Notes: generated by a model from the letters alone, not told the origin. DNA of 64,000 nt from Streptomyces sp. MBT53 (GCF_016654115.1 NZ_JAEQAZ010000026.1:1-64000), one strand, 5' to 3'; shown: positions 45,046 through 53,648, counted from the first letter of the stretch. Program-made: numbers and translations.

Positions 45046-45918
45046 ATGGGTGTGCGCTCACTCGGGTATGTCCGGCTGGAATCCAGTGACATCGAGAAAT
45101 GGAAGGTGTTCGGGGCGGATTTCCTCGGCCTGATGCCAGTTGAGGGCGGCGACCCGGAATCGCTCTACTACCGGATGGACGACTATCCGGCCCGCATCGT
45201 GGTCTCCCCCGGTTCACAGAGCGGAATGACCGCCCTCGGCTTCGAGGTGATCGACGAGCGGGAGCTGGCCAGGCTGGTCGCCGACGTCGAGAAGACCGGC
45301 ATCAAGGTCACCGCCGGCACCGACGACGAGGCCGCGGAGCGCCGGGTCACCGGCTTCGTCAAGTTCAACGACCCGGGCGGCAACCCGGTCGAGCTGTTCT
45401 ACGGCGCGATCCTCGACCACGTTCCGGTGCAGACTCCCCTGGTCTCGGGGTTCCTGACCGGTGACATGGGCTTCGGGCACGCCATCCTCTCCGCCGAGGA
45501 CGCGCGCGGGACCTTCGACTTCTACGTGAACGTCCTCGGCTTCATCGAGCGCAACACGATGCGCTCGCCGGGCGGTACGACCTGGTTCATGGGCTGCAAC
45601 CCCCGCCACCACACCCTCGGCGTCACTCCGGCGCCGGGTCCCGGGCGGCTGCTGCACTTCATGGTCGAGGGCAAGACGCTGGACGACGTGGGGCGTGCCC
45701 TCGACCGGGCCGCGAAGCTGAACGTCCCGATGATGCACTCGCTGGGCAAGCACACCAACGACCGCATGGTGTCGTTCTATGTGTGGTCGCCGGAGAATTA
45801 CGCCGTCGAGTTCGGCTGGGACGGCCTGAAGGTCCCGGAGCCGGTCCCGGTCTACGAGATCACCGACGGCGCGTTCTGGGGCCACCACTTCACCCCGCCG
45901 CCGCAGCCCGCCGGCTGA
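45046..45918 (+). CDS. hsaC: Extradiol catechol dioxygenase, HsaC/BphC-like
   Basis: 290 residues from ATG 45046 (GGGAGAACCCTG upstream). Two VOC modules; Fe(II) ligands H145 (MGFGHAIL), H204 (LLHFMVE) and E255 (YAVEFGWDG). The match to mycobacterial HsaC is strong at the N-terminus (RSLGYVRLES), at CNPRHHTLG and at the WGHHFT end. It opens the catechol ring of a 3,4-dihydroxy-seco-steroid or biphenyl-like substrate, giving the substrate of the neighbouring hydrolase. Confidence 0.92.
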   Translation: MGVRSLGYVRLESSDIEKWKVFGADFLGLMPVEGGDPESLYYRMDDYPARIVVSPGSQSGMTALGFEVIDERELARLVADVEKTGIKVTAGTDDEAAERRVTGFVKFNDPGGNPVELFYGAILDHVPVQTPLVSGFLTGDMGFGHAILSAEDARGTFDFYVNVLGFIERNTMRSPGGTTWFMGCNPRHHTLGVTPAPGPGRLLHFMVEGKTLDDVGRALDRAAKLNVPMMHSLGKHTNDRMVSFYVWSPENYAVEFGWDGLKVPEPVPVYEITDGAFWGHHFTPPPQPAG

Positions 45919-45936
45919 CCCGAGCACGCACGACAA

Positions 45937-45965
45937 GAGCCCCACGGTCCACGACCGTGGGGCTC
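45937..45965 (+). terminator. Terminator between dioxygenase and ferredoxin genes
   Basis: Perfect 13-bp stem (GAGCCCCACGGTC and complement) with a three-base loop in the convergent gap. No long T-run on either strand. Confidence 0.8.
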
Positions 45966-45972
45966 CTCCGTG

Positions 45973-46164
45973 TCAGCGCTCGACGGTGACGGCCCGCTCC
46001 GGGCAGGCCAACTCCCCGTCCCTGGCGGCCTGTTCGAGTTCCGGCGGCACCTCGCCGTCGTAGGGCAGCGCATAGCCGTCGTCGTCGAGCCGGAACACCT
46101 CCGGCGCCGCCGCCGCACACCTCGCGTGCCCGGAGCACAGCGAGGAGTCGATGGTGATCTTCAT
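45973..46164 (-). CDS. Small 3Fe-4S/4Fe-4S ferredoxin
   Basis: 63 residues from ATG 46164, with CGGAG upstream. The cluster motif is CSGHARC followed by ACPERAV, i.e. CxxHxxC...CP. In actinobacterial P450-partner ferredoxins the central residue of CXX?XXC varies; here it is His, which may be a cluster ligand or leave a 3Fe-4S cluster. Such ferredoxins feed electrons to cytochromes P450; the only P450 in the window is at 56674. It lies 13 nt downstream of the SDR on the same strand. Confidence 0.9.
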   Translation of the reverse strand: MKITIDSSLCSGHARCAAAAPEVFRLDDDGYALPYDGEVPPELEQAARDGELACPERAVTVER

Positions 46165-46177
46165 GCACAACTCCGTT

Positions 46178-46990
46178 CTACGGCTTGTTCGTCGAGCCCG
46201 CGTCGACGGTGAACTGGAGGCCGGTGACGTAACGCGACTCGTCCGAGGCGAGGAACAGGACGGCGTTCGACACGTCGCGCGGCTCGACGTACGGGGCGAG
46301 GGGGTTCATCGCGACGAGCGCGAACAGCGGCTCCCGCGCGGCGAGTTCCTCGATCGGCATGCCGACGGTGATGCCGGTGTCGCTGACGCCGGTCGGGTGC
46401 ACGGTGTTCACCCGGATGCGGTGCGGGGCGAGTTCGTTGGACAGCGCCTTCATCAGGCCGACCACACCGTGCTTGCTGGCCGTGTAGTGGGCGTACGGCA
46501 CATGGCCCCGGATGCCGGCCGCCGAGCTGGTGATGACGACGGAGCCGCCCTGCCCGGCCTCGATCATCCTGGGTACCGTGGCCCGCACCGTGTTCCAGGG
46601 GCCCTTGAGGTTGACGTCCATGGTGACGTCCCAGGCCTCCTCGGACAGCTCCCAGGCGGCACCGATGCTCATCACGCCCGCGTTCGCCACCACCGTGTCG
46701 AGCCGTCCGAACTCCTCCCAGGCCGCGTCGGCGGCGGCCCGCAGCTCCACCACCGAGCGCACATCGGCCTGCAGGGCGATGCAGCGGCGGCCGGTCGCCC
46801 GCACCAACTCCGCGGTCTCCTCCAGCTGTTCCTTCGACGCCAGCGAGTAGGGCAGCTCGTCGCTGATGTCGTGACACACGTCGGTCACGACGACATCGGC
46901 TCCCTCCTCCGCCAGCCGCACGGCGTGGGAACGCCCCTGCCCCCGGGCGGCCCCCGTGATGAGCACCGCCTTGCCCTCCATGCGACCCAC
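46178..46990 (-). CDS. Mycofactocin-type SDR oxidoreductase
   Basis: 270 residues from GTG 46990, with AAGGGGAG upstream, giving the family start GRMEGKAVLITG. TGAARGQGRSHA is the cofactor motif. The insertion YSLASKEQLEETAELVRATG is characteristic of SDRs that keep NAD bound and use mycofactocin as external acceptor. Catalytic residues lie in SSAAGIRG and YTASK. Reaction: oxidation of a secondary alcohol to a ketone. The mycofactocin biosynthesis genes are not in this window. Confidence 0.9.
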   Translation of the reverse strand: MGRMEGKAVLITGAARGQGRSHAVRLAEEGADVVVTDVCHDISDELPYSLASKEQLEETAELVRATGRRCIALQADVRSVVELRAAADAAWEEFGRLDTVVANAGVMSIGAAWELSEEAWDVTMDVNLKGPWNTVRATVPRMIEAGQGGSVVITSSAAGIRGHVPYAHYTASKHGVVGLMKALSNELAPHRIRVNTVHPTGVSDTGITVGMPIEELAAREPLFALVAMNPLAPYVEPRDVSNAVLFLASDESRYVTGLQFTVDAGSTNKP

Positions 46991-47006
46991 GCCAACTCCC
47001 CTTCGT

Positions 47007-47216
47007 TCAGCGGACATTCAGATCCTCGGCGGCCTCGCGCAGGGCACGCAGCCGGGTGTCGAGGAGTTCACGCTCGGCCTCGTCGCCCGCGCCGAGTTCG
47101 GCGAGCCGGCGGACGGTGAGGCCGATCTCCTCCTGGAGCCGGCCGTACGCCTCGTCGCGGGTCAGCAGGTCGAGGTCGGTCCAGTCGGAGCGCTCGGACT
47201 CCGGGCGCCTGCTCAT
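47007..47216 (-). CDS. Small helical protein, unknown function
   Basis: 69 residues. ATG 47216 overlaps the stop of the amidohydrolase_2 gene (ATGA). Highly charged and predicted all-helical, with heptad-like Leu spacing (RLQEEIGLTVRRLAELG) suggesting a coiled coil. No similarity recognised. Its overlap with the upstream gene and 16-nt distance to the SDR make it a real operon member rather than a shadow frame. Confidence 0.7.
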   Translation of the reverse strand: MSRRPESERSDWTDLDLLTRDEAYGRLQEEIGLTVRRLAELGAGDEAERELLDTRLRALREAAEDLNVR

Positions 47217-48358
47217 GCGTCGAGGTTGTAGAGGCGGCGGGTGTTCAGCTCGACGATCTTGTGCACCTCGTCGTCCGGTACGTCGGCGAGAACCTCGGCC
47301 GCGTAGGCGCGGCTCTTGGGCCAGTAGGAGTCGGAGTGCGGGTAGTCGCACTCCCAGGTGATCTTGTCGACGCCGATGTGGTGGCGTACCTCCACACCGA
47401 ACCGGTCGTCGATGAAGCAGCCGTGGAAGTGCTTGTGGAACAGATCGGAGGGCCGCACGGTCTGGTTGACGTTCTGGTAGAAGCGGTGCCGCTCCCAGGT
47501 GCCGTCGGCGCGCTCCAGCAGATACGGGATCCAGCCGATCCCGCCCTCGGACAGACCGATCTTCAGCCGCGGGTGGTTGTGGAGGACCGGGGAGAACAGC
47601 AGGTCGGCGGCCGCGTACATCGAGTTGGTGGCGAACAGGGTGATCGTCACCGCGAAGGGTGCCTCCGGGGCGGTCTTGGGCGCCGCGCCCGAGGTGCCGA
47701 AGTGCAGGCACAGCGGCATGTCGGTCTCCTCGGCCGCCGTGAACACCGGGTCCCAGTGGTCGGTGTGGAACGACGGCAGGCCCAGCGGGACCGGGTTCTC
47801 CGGGAACGAGATCGCCTTGGCGCCCTTGGCCGCCGTACGCCGGATCTCGGCGGCGCAGGCGTCCACGTCCCACAGCGGCAGGATGACCAGCGGGATGAGC
47901 CGGCCGGGGGCGGTGGCGCACCACTCGTCGATCACGAAGTCGTTCCACGCCTGCACGCAGAGCAGGGCGAGTCGGCGGTCCTGGCCGTCCAGGAAGATGG
48001 TGCCGGCGAAACGCGGGAACGACGGGAAGCACAGCGCGCCCCACACACCGTCCAGGTCCATGTCGCGCAGCCGGGCCTTCGGGTCGTAGCAGCCCGGGAT
48101 CATCTCGTCGTAGCGGGTCGGTTCGAGGCCGAACTCCTCGGGCGACTTGCCCGCTACGGCGTTCAGGCCGATGTAGGGGTAGATGCGGCCCTCGTAGTTC
48201 CACACCTCGGCCGGGGCCTGGCCCTCTCCACGTGCCTGTTCCACGATCCGCGGACCGGCCTCGCGGTACTTCGCCGGCAGGCGGTCCGTCCACAGGCGCG
48301 GCGGCTCGATCAGGTGGTCGTCGGTCGACAGCAACTTCATCCACGGCTGCAATGGCAT
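47213..48358 (-). CDS. Amidohydrolase_2 family metal-dependent hydrolase/decarboxylase
   Basis: 381 residues. The N-terminal LLSTDDHLIEPPRLW replaces the usual HxH by DxH, as seen in many actinobacterial amidohydrolase_2 proteins. Other metal-site segments are PLCLHFGTSG, IGLSEGGIGWIPY and TWECDYPHSDSYWP. Relatives act as decarboxylases of aromatic acids or as hydrolases of ring compounds. It starts an operon continuing through the 69-residue gene, the SDR and the ferredoxin, and is divergent from a second mycofactocin-type SDR. Confidence 0.85.
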   Translation of the reverse strand: MPLQPWMKLLSTDDHLIEPPRLWTDRLPAKYREAGPRIVEQARGEGQAPAEVWNYEGRIYPYIGLNAVAGKSPEEFGLEPTRYDEMIPGCYDPKARLRDMDLDGVWGALCFPSFPRFAGTIFLDGQDRRLALLCVQAWNDFVIDEWCATAPGRLIPLVILPLWDVDACAAEIRRTAAKGAKAISFPENPVPLGLPSFHTDHWDPVFTAAEETDMPLCLHFGTSGAAPKTAPEAPFAVTITLFATNSMYAAADLLFSPVLHNHPRLKIGLSEGGIGWIPYLLERADGTWERHRFYQNVNQTVRPSDLFHKHFHGCFIDDRFGVEVRHHIGVDKITWECDYPHSDSYWPKSRAYAAEVLADVPDDEVHKIVELNTRRLYNLDA

Positions 48359-48414
48359 CGATGCGCTCCCTCGAATCTCATGGACTCTCTAGCACCGGCC
48401 GAATTGTGTGCACT

Positions 48415-48432
48415 GTTCAGGTCCCACTGAAC
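48415..48432 (+). promoter_or_regulatory. Inverted repeat in divergent promoter region
   Basis: GTTCAG-N6-CTGAAC, with perfect 6-bp arms, lies in the 181-bp gap between the amidohydrolase_2 and SDR genes. A related TATTCAG occurs at 48498-48504 and again at 53552-53558 before the acyl-CoA dehydrogenase operon, so one regulator may serve several promoters of the island. Confidence 0.45.
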
Positions 48433-48539
48433 GGAAACCGGCCAGCAGTCTGGGGACTTGATACCGATCATGGATCACGAACAGCACCATCGGACAGTAT
48501 TCAGGCTACTCTTTTATCTCCGGCGGAAGGAGCCCCAGG

Positions 48540-49403
48540 ATGGGCCGAGTACAGGACAAGGTCGTGTTCATCACCGGGGCGGCGCGCGGACAGGGCCGCG
48601 CCCATGCGCTTCGGCTGGCCGCGGAGGGCGCCGACATCATCGCCGTCGACCTGTGCGAGGACATCGCGACCAACGCGTATGCGCTGGCCACTCAGGACGA
48701 CCTGGACGAGACAGTGCGGCAGGTCGAGAAGCTCGGGCGACGCATCGTCGCGCGCAAGGCCGACGTACGGGATCCGGCGGCGCTGAAGGCGGCCGTGGCG
48801 GAAGGCGTGGCCGAACTCGGGCGGCTGGACGCCGTGGTGGCGCAGGCCGGCATCGCCCCGCTCGGCCCCAAGCAGGGCGTGCAGGCCTTCATCGACGCCG
48901 TCACCGTCGACTTCAACGGTGTCGTGCACGCCGTCGAGGCCGCGCTCCCGCATCTGCCGGACGGCGCCTCGATCGTGGCGACCGGGTCGATCGCGGCCCT
49001 GACCCCGGCGACCGTCGACAGCCCGACCAACGGGCCCGGCGGCCTCGGCTACTCCTTCGCCAAGCGCCAAGTGGCCTCGTTCGTCCACGACTTGGCGACG
49101 GTACTGCTGTCCCGGCGGATCCGGGTCAACGGCCTGCACCCGACCAACGTCAACACGGACATGCTCAACAGCGACATCATGTACCGCTCGTTCCGGCCCG
49201 ACCTCGAAAACCCGACCCGTGAGGATGCGCTGGAGTCCTTCCCCGCGACGACCGGGATGGACATTCCCTACGTCGAGCCGGAGGACGTCTCCGACATGGT
49301 CCTCTTCCTGGTCTCCGACGAGTCCCGCTATGTCACCGGCATGCAGATGCGGGTGGACGCCGGCGGCTATGTCCGCAAGCGCCCCCAACTCCCCACGTTC
49401 TGA
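48540..49403 (+). CDS. Mycofactocin-type SDR oxidoreductase, second copy
   Basis: 287 residues from ATG 48540 (GAAGGAG upstream). TGAARGQGRAHA, the insertion YALATQDDLDETVRQVEKLG, ATGSIAAL and GYSFAKR (catalytic Tyr/Lys) place it in the same mycofactocin-dependent SDR group as the protein at 46178. It begins a single-gene plus-strand unit, divergent from the amidohydrolase_2 operon. Probably oxidises an alcohol intermediate of the same pathway. Confidence 0.9.
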   Translation: MGRVQDKVVFITGAARGQGRAHALRLAAEGADIIAVDLCEDIATNAYALATQDDLDETVRQVEKLGRRIVARKADVRDPAALKAAVAEGVAELGRLDAVVAQAGIAPLGPKQGVQAFIDAVTVDFNGVVHAVEAALPHLPDGASIVATGSIAALTPATVDSPTNGPGGLGYSFAKRQVASFVHDLATVLLSRRIRVNGLHPTNVNTDMLNSDIMYRSFRPDLENPTREDALESFPATTGMDIPYVEPEDVSDMVLFLVSDESRYVTGMQMRVDAGGYVRKRPQLPTF

Positions 49404-49428
49404 CGGCTTTTGGTTCGAATGGCTTTTG

Positions 49429-50406
49429 CTAGGACGTGAGGCCCAGGACCACCTTGCCGGTGGTCCTGCGCTCGGCGACCTCGGTCAGGGCGCTCGCGAC
49501 CTCGTCGAGGGTGTGGACGCGGGAGACCAACGGGCGCATCCCGTCCCGGACCATCGCGGCCAGGGCACGGTCGGCGGCGGCCACGGCCTCCGGGGCGTAC
49601 TGACGCACCGTGCGGATCTCGAAGCCCCGCACGACCAGATCCTTGAGCAGCACCAGGTTCAGCGGGATGCGGGGGATCTTCCCGTCGGCGTACCCGACCG
49701 TGACGAACCGGCCGCCCCGGCGCAGCGCGCGCAGGGCGGCCTCCGCGTGGTCGCCACCCACCGGGTCGATCACGAGGTGCGCGCCCCCGCCGCCGGTCAA
49801 CTCCCTTGTACGGAGCTTGAGATCCTCGTGGACGTAGTCGACACCGGCCTCGGCGCCGAGCTTGCGGGCGACCGTCAGCCGCTCCTGGCTCGACGCGGCG
49901 GCGACCACGCGCATACCGAGCCGCGTCGCGATGTCGACCGCCGCCGAACCGACCCCGCCGGCCGCGCCGAGCACCGCCACCCACTCCCCCGCGCTGCCCT
50001 GTCCGACGGTGACGAGGGAGTGGTAGGCGGTGGCGTACGTGACGTGGAACGCGGCGGCGTGCACCATGTCGAGGCCCTCGGGGACCTGGCGCAGGCTCGC
50101 GACGGGCACGACGACCTGTTCGGCGAAGGCGCCGGTGAGCACCGCTCCGGCGACGGGTGAGCCGACGGGTGGGCCGGAGACGTCCGGCCCCAACTCCGCG
50201 ACCACACCGGCGAATTCACTGCCCGGTGTGAAGGGCAGTGGTGCGGGCACCTGGTAGCGGTCGGCCACGAGCAGTACGTCAGGGAAGTTGACCGCCGCCG
50301 CGTGGACGCGGACCAGTACCTCGCCGGGTCCGGGCCGAAGATCGTCGAGTTCGACGACCGAGAGGCCACCGGGCGGCCCGTACTCCGTGCAGCGTGCGGC
50401 CTTCAT
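49429..50406 (-). CDS. NADPH:quinone oxidoreductase-like (zinc-free MDR) enzyme
   Basis: 325 residues. ATG 50406 overlaps the acyl-CoA dehydrogenase stop (ATGA). GroES-like domain with VNFPDVLLVADRYQ, then NADPH-binding VLGAAGGVGSAAVDIA (about 145-160). Zinc-binding cysteines are absent, as in QOR. Possible roles are reduction of an enoyl-CoA, enone or quinone. It is last in an operon with an SDR and two acyl-CoA dehydrogenases, consistent with side-chain or ring beta-oxidation. Confidence 0.9.
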   Translation of the reverse strand: MKAARCTEYGPPGGLSVVELDDLRPGPGEVLVRVHAAAVNFPDVLLVADRYQVPAPLPFTPGSEFAGVVAELGPDVSGPPVGSPVAGAVLTGAFAEQVVVPVASLRQVPEGLDMVHAAAFHVTYATAYHSLVTVGQGSAGEWVAVLGAAGGVGSAAVDIATRLGMRVVAAASSQERLTVARKLGAEAGVDYVHEDLKLRTRELTGGGGAHLVIDPVGGDHAEAALRALRRGGRFVTVGYADGKIPRIPLNLVLLKDLVVRGFEIRTVRQYAPEAVAAADRALAAMVRDGMRPLVSRVHTLDEVASALTEVAERRTTGKVVLGLTS

Positions 50407-51590
50407 CGGGTCCTCTCCACTGTCGGCATCGCCGGGTCGCGGGGCAGCCCCAGCACCTGCTCGGCGATCGTGTTGCGCTGGATCTCGGCCGTGCCCGCGC
50501 CGATCGACGAGGCGCGGGTACGCAGGAACCCCCATACCCAGCGCCCGCGTTGGACGGCATGCGGGTCGCGACGGTCGAGGATGCCGTACGGTCCGAGCAG
50601 GTCGAGCGCGAACTCGTGCAGTTCCTGCTCGAAGGTCACTATGGACAGCCGCGCCGTCGAAGAGGCGGGCCCCGGCTCGCCCTTGGCCATGATGTCGGCG
50701 ATGGTGCGCATGCCGGTGAGCCGCATGACACGGACACGGATCTCGAAGTCCGCGAGCCGGTCCCGGACGATCGGGTCGGCCGTCGCCCCGCGCTCGTGGG
50801 CGAGTTCGATCAACTCGTCCAACACCCGTCGGTACAGGGCCGCTTGATTCATCGCCCCGGCCGCGCGCTCGTGCCCGAGGCTCGTGCGCACCAGCGGCCA
50901 GCCGCCGTTCTCCTCGCCGATGCGGTCGGCGACCGGGACGCGGACGTCGTCGAAGAAGATCTCGCAGAAGTGCGCGTCGCCGGTCAGGTCACGCAGCGGC
51001 CGTACCGTCACTCCCGGGGCGTGGGCGTCGATCAGGAGGTAACTGATGCCGTCCTGGCGGGAGTCGGGCGGTCCGGTGCGGACGAGAGTGAAGAAGATGT
51101 CGGCGATGTCGGCCGAACTGTTCCACACCTTCTGCCCGTTGACGACGTACTCCGCACCCTCGCGCCGTGCCGTCGTGCGCAGCGCGGGGAGGTCCGAGCC
51201 CGCCTCCGGTTCGGAGTAGCCCTGGGCCCACACCATGTCGCCTCGCAGCATGGGGCGCAGATGGCGCTCCTTCTGCTCGGGCGTGCCGTACTTGATGAGG
51301 GTGGGGGCTGCGATGCCCAGTCCGGTGCCCAGGGGGCCGGGGACGCGGGCGCGTGCGTACTCCTCCTGGTAGCTGACCTGGCGTGCGAAGGACAGGTCCA
51401 TGCCGCCGTACTCGCGGGGCCAACTCGGGCCCGCGTAACCGGCGTCGAAGAGCGTGGCGAGCCATTTCTTCTGCCAGGCCACGCGCTCGACGGGGTCCTT
51501 GGGGCGGCGCCCCGGGTGATGATCGGTGAGGAAGGCCCGTAGCCGGGCGCGGAATCGGTCGTCCGACTCGCCGGTCCCGTCCGCTGTCAT
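50403..51590 (-). CDS. Acyl-CoA dehydrogenase (FadE-type)
   Basis: 395 residues. FAD-site motifs QGYSEPEAGSDL (about 123-134), VWNSSADIADIF and the C-terminal GAGTAEIQRNTIAEQVLGLPRD are present. The Glu used by medium-chain enzymes (in EGT) is Ala here; instead E241 in LGHERAAG occupies the helix-G position used by isovaleryl- and long-chain-type enzymes. The start overlaps none but the stop of the SDR is 4 nt inside it (ATGA). Similar FadE proteins of mycobacteria form heteromers acting on steroid-CoA substrates. Confidence 0.92.
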   Translation of the reverse strand: MTADGTGESDDRFRARLRAFLTDHHPGRRPKDPVERVAWQKKWLATLFDAGYAGPSWPREYGGMDLSFARQVSYQEEYARARVPGPLGTGLGIAAPTLIKYGTPEQKERHLRPMLRGDMVWAQGYSEPEAGSDLPALRTTARREGAEYVVNGQKVWNSSADIADIFFTLVRTGPPDSRQDGISYLLIDAHAPGVTVRPLRDLTGDAHFCEIFFDDVRVPVADRIGEENGGWPLVRTSLGHERAAGAMNQAALYRRVLDELIELAHERGATADPIVRDRLADFEIRVRVMRLTGMRTIADIMAKGEPGPASSTARLSIVTFEQELHEFALDLLGPYGILDRRDPHAVQRGRWVWGFLRTRASSIGAGTAEIQRNTIAEQVLGLPRDPAMPTVERTR

Positions 51591-52354
51591 CGCGGGGCCA
51601 TGCGGATGGCGCCGTCGAGGCGGACGGTCTGGCCGTTGAGGTACGGGTTCTCCAGCATCTCCACGGCGAGGCGCGCGAAGTCGTCCGGGTCGCCGAGGCG
51701 CTTGGGGTGCGGGACGGAGGCGGCGAGGCCGTCGCGGATGTCGGCGCGGAGACGGCCGAGCATCGGGGTGTCCATGATGCCGGGGGCGATGGTGTTCACC
51801 CGGATCTGCCAGCTGGCCAGGTCGCGGGCGGCGACGAGGGTGATGCCGTGGACTCCGGCCTTGGCGGCGGTGTAGGAGGTCTGCCCGATCTGGCCGTCGA
51901 ACGCGGCGACCGACGCGGTGAGCACCACGGCTCCGCGGTCACCGTCGATGATCTCGTTACCGGCGAGGCGGGCGGCGGAGAGGCGCAGGACGTTGTAGGT
52001 GCCGATCAGGTTGACGCGTATGACCTCGGCGAAGGTGTCGAGTTCGCCGGGGTTGCGGTCGCGGTCGATGATCCGGGTGCGGTCGCCGCCGCGACCCGCG
52101 CAGTGCACGACGAAGCGCAGGGTGCCGAGTTGCTCGGCCGCGTCGAGGGCGGCGGTGACCTCGGCCGGGTCGGTGACGTCGGTGCGGACGAAACGTGCGG
52201 CCTCGCCGAGGTCGGCGACGGCCTTGACGCCCTGTTCCTCGGAGATGTCGGCGAGGACGACACGTCCGCCGCGTTCGGTGATGCGCCGCGCGGTGGCCAG
52301 GCCGAGCCCGGAGGCTCCGCCGGTGACGAGTGCCGCTGAACCGTCGATGTTCAC
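51587..52354 (-). CDS. SDR, 3-hydroxyacyl-CoA dehydrogenase type
   Basis: 255 residues from GTG 52354, with GAGGAG six bases upstream; TTG 52360 is an alternative. GGASGLGLATARRI, the DVTD acid motif, catalytic Ser in LTASVAAFDGQIGQ and YTAAK resemble type II 3-hydroxyacyl-CoA dehydrogenases (HSD10-like). Co-translated with the acyl-CoA dehydrogenase, so it most likely performs the third step of a beta-oxidation round. Confidence 0.9.
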   Translation of the reverse strand: MNIDGSAALVTGGASGLGLATARRITERGGRVVLADISEEQGVKAVADLGEAARFVRTDVTDPAEVTAALDAAEQLGTLRFVVHCAGRGGDRTRIIDRDRNPGELDTFAEVIRVNLIGTYNVLRLSAARLAGNEIIDGDRGAVVLTASVAAFDGQIGQTSYTAAKAGVHGITLVAARDLASWQIRVNTIAPGIMDTPMLGRLRADIRDGLAASVPHPKRLGDPDDFARLAVEMLENPYLNGQTVRLDGAIRMAPR

Positions 52355-52381
52355 ACCCAACTCCTCATGGTCTTCGTGGTG

Positions 52382-53530
52382 TTAAAGGCCCAGGGACTTG
52401 CTGATGATGAGCTTCATGACCTCGCTGGTGCCGCCGTAGATACGCGTCACCCGGGCGTCCGCGTACAGGCGGGCGATCGGGGATTCGAGGATGTAGCCGT
52501 AGCCGCCGTGCAGTTGGAGACAGCGGTCGACGACGCGGCCCTGTGTCTCGGTGCAGAACAGCTTGGTGCGGGCCGCGTCCACGGGGTCCAGTTCGCCCGC
52601 GACGAGTGCGGTGATCGCCGCGTCGAGCAGGGCTTGCGCGGCCGTCAACTTGGCATCCAGCGCGGCGAGTTCGAACTTCGTGTTCTGGAACTGGGCCAGT
52701 GGCTTCCCGAACACGTTCCGGTCGCGGACGTAGGCGACGGTCAGGTCGACGGCGGTACGGGCCTGGGCGACCGCGCCGACCGCGATGGCCAGACGTTCCT
52801 GGGCGAGGTTGCGGCCGAGGAGGGTGAAGGCGGCGCCCTCCTCGCCGAGGAGGTTGGCAGCGGGCACACGGACGTCGTCGAAGGCGAGTTCCACGGTGTC
52901 CTGGACGGCCAGGCCGATCTTCTCCAGCTTGCGCCCGACGGTGAAGCCGGGCATGTCCTTCTCCACCACGAGGAGGGAGAGCCCGGCACGCCGGTTGTCG
53001 GGGTCCACGGTGGTGCGGGCGACCACGATCACCAGGTCGGCGTGGTGGCCGCCGGTGATGAAGGTCTTCGCCCCGTTGAGGACGAAGTGGTCGCCGTCGC
53101 GGACCGCCCGCGTGGTGATGCCGGCGAGGTCGGAGCCGGTCGCGGGCTCGCTCATCGCGATCGCGGTGTACAGCTCGCCGGAGGCCAACCCCGGTAGCCA
53201 GCGCGCCCGTTGCTCGGAATTGGCCAGGCCGGTGAAGTACGGGACGACGATGTCCAGGTGGGTGCGCAGACCGCCGAGCGTGACGCAGGCGCGGGCGCAC
53301 TCCTCCTGGATCACGGCGTTGTAGCGGTAGTCGTCCTGACCGCCTCCGCCGTACTCCTCCGGGATCGCCGTACCGATGATGCCGAGCTTGCCCAGTGCGG
53401 TGAACAGGTCCCGGGGGACGAGTCCGGCGCGCCGCCAGTCCTCGTACGACGGGAGCACCTCGCGGGCGATGAAGTCACGGACCAGCAGACGGAAGTCCTC
53501 ATGGGTCTCTTCGAACAGGGTCCGGCGCAT
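52382..53530 (-). CDS. Acyl-CoA dehydrogenase, isovaleryl-CoA-type active site
   Basis: 382 residues from ATG 53530 (GAAGGAGATCCG upstream). AIAMSEPATGSDLAG and FITGGHHADLVIV flank the flavin, and LHGGYGYILESPIARLYADA is the usual C-terminal block. The MCAD-position Glu is Gly (IYGGTSE); E245 in LAQERL is the expected base, as in isovaleryl-CoA dehydrogenase. First gene of the four-gene operon that continues with the SDR, the second acyl-CoA dehydrogenase and the quinone reductase. Confidence 0.93.
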   Translation of the reverse strand: MRRTLFEETHEDFRLLVRDFIAREVLPSYEDWRRAGLVPRDLFTALGKLGIIGTAIPEEYGGGGQDDYRYNAVIQEECARACVTLGGLRTHLDIVVPYFTGLANSEQRARWLPGLASGELYTAIAMSEPATGSDLAGITTRAVRDGDHFVLNGAKTFITGGHHADLVIVVARTTVDPDNRRAGLSLLVVEKDMPGFTVGRKLEKIGLAVQDTVELAFDDVRVPAANLLGEEGAAFTLLGRNLAQERLAIAVGAVAQARTAVDLTVAYVRDRNVFGKPLAQFQNTKFELAALDAKLTAAQALLDAAITALVAGELDPVDAARTKLFCTETQGRVVDRCLQLHGGYGYILESPIARLYADARVTRIYGGTSEVMKLIISKSLGL

Positions 53531-53551
53531 CGGATCTCCTTCGGCTCGACC

Positions 53552-53571
53552 TATTCAGTATACCTAATTAG
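53552..53571 (-). promoter_or_regulatory. Promoter region of the acyl-CoA dehydrogenase operon
   Basis: On the minus strand TATACT (53562-53557) is a good -10 box, 27 nt before the ATG; next to it CTAATTAG (53564-53571) is a perfect palindrome and TATTCAG (53552-53558, plus strand) recurs at 48498. This AT-rich patch stands out in the GC-rich island. Confidence 0.45.
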
Positions 53572-53613
53572 CCTCGCCCGACACAGCCCGATGCGGCGGA
53601 CATGTACAGCAGA

Positions 53614-53648
53614 ACGCCCCCGTGGGCCCGAAGGCCGCACAGGGGCGT
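53614..53648 (-). terminator. Imperfect hairpin after the duplicated GntR gene
   Basis: ACGCCCC (53614-53620) pairs with GGGGCGT (53642-53648), with further pairing inside around a CGAA loop. It lies 22 bp beyond the regulator stop codon on the minus strand. Confidence 0.6.
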
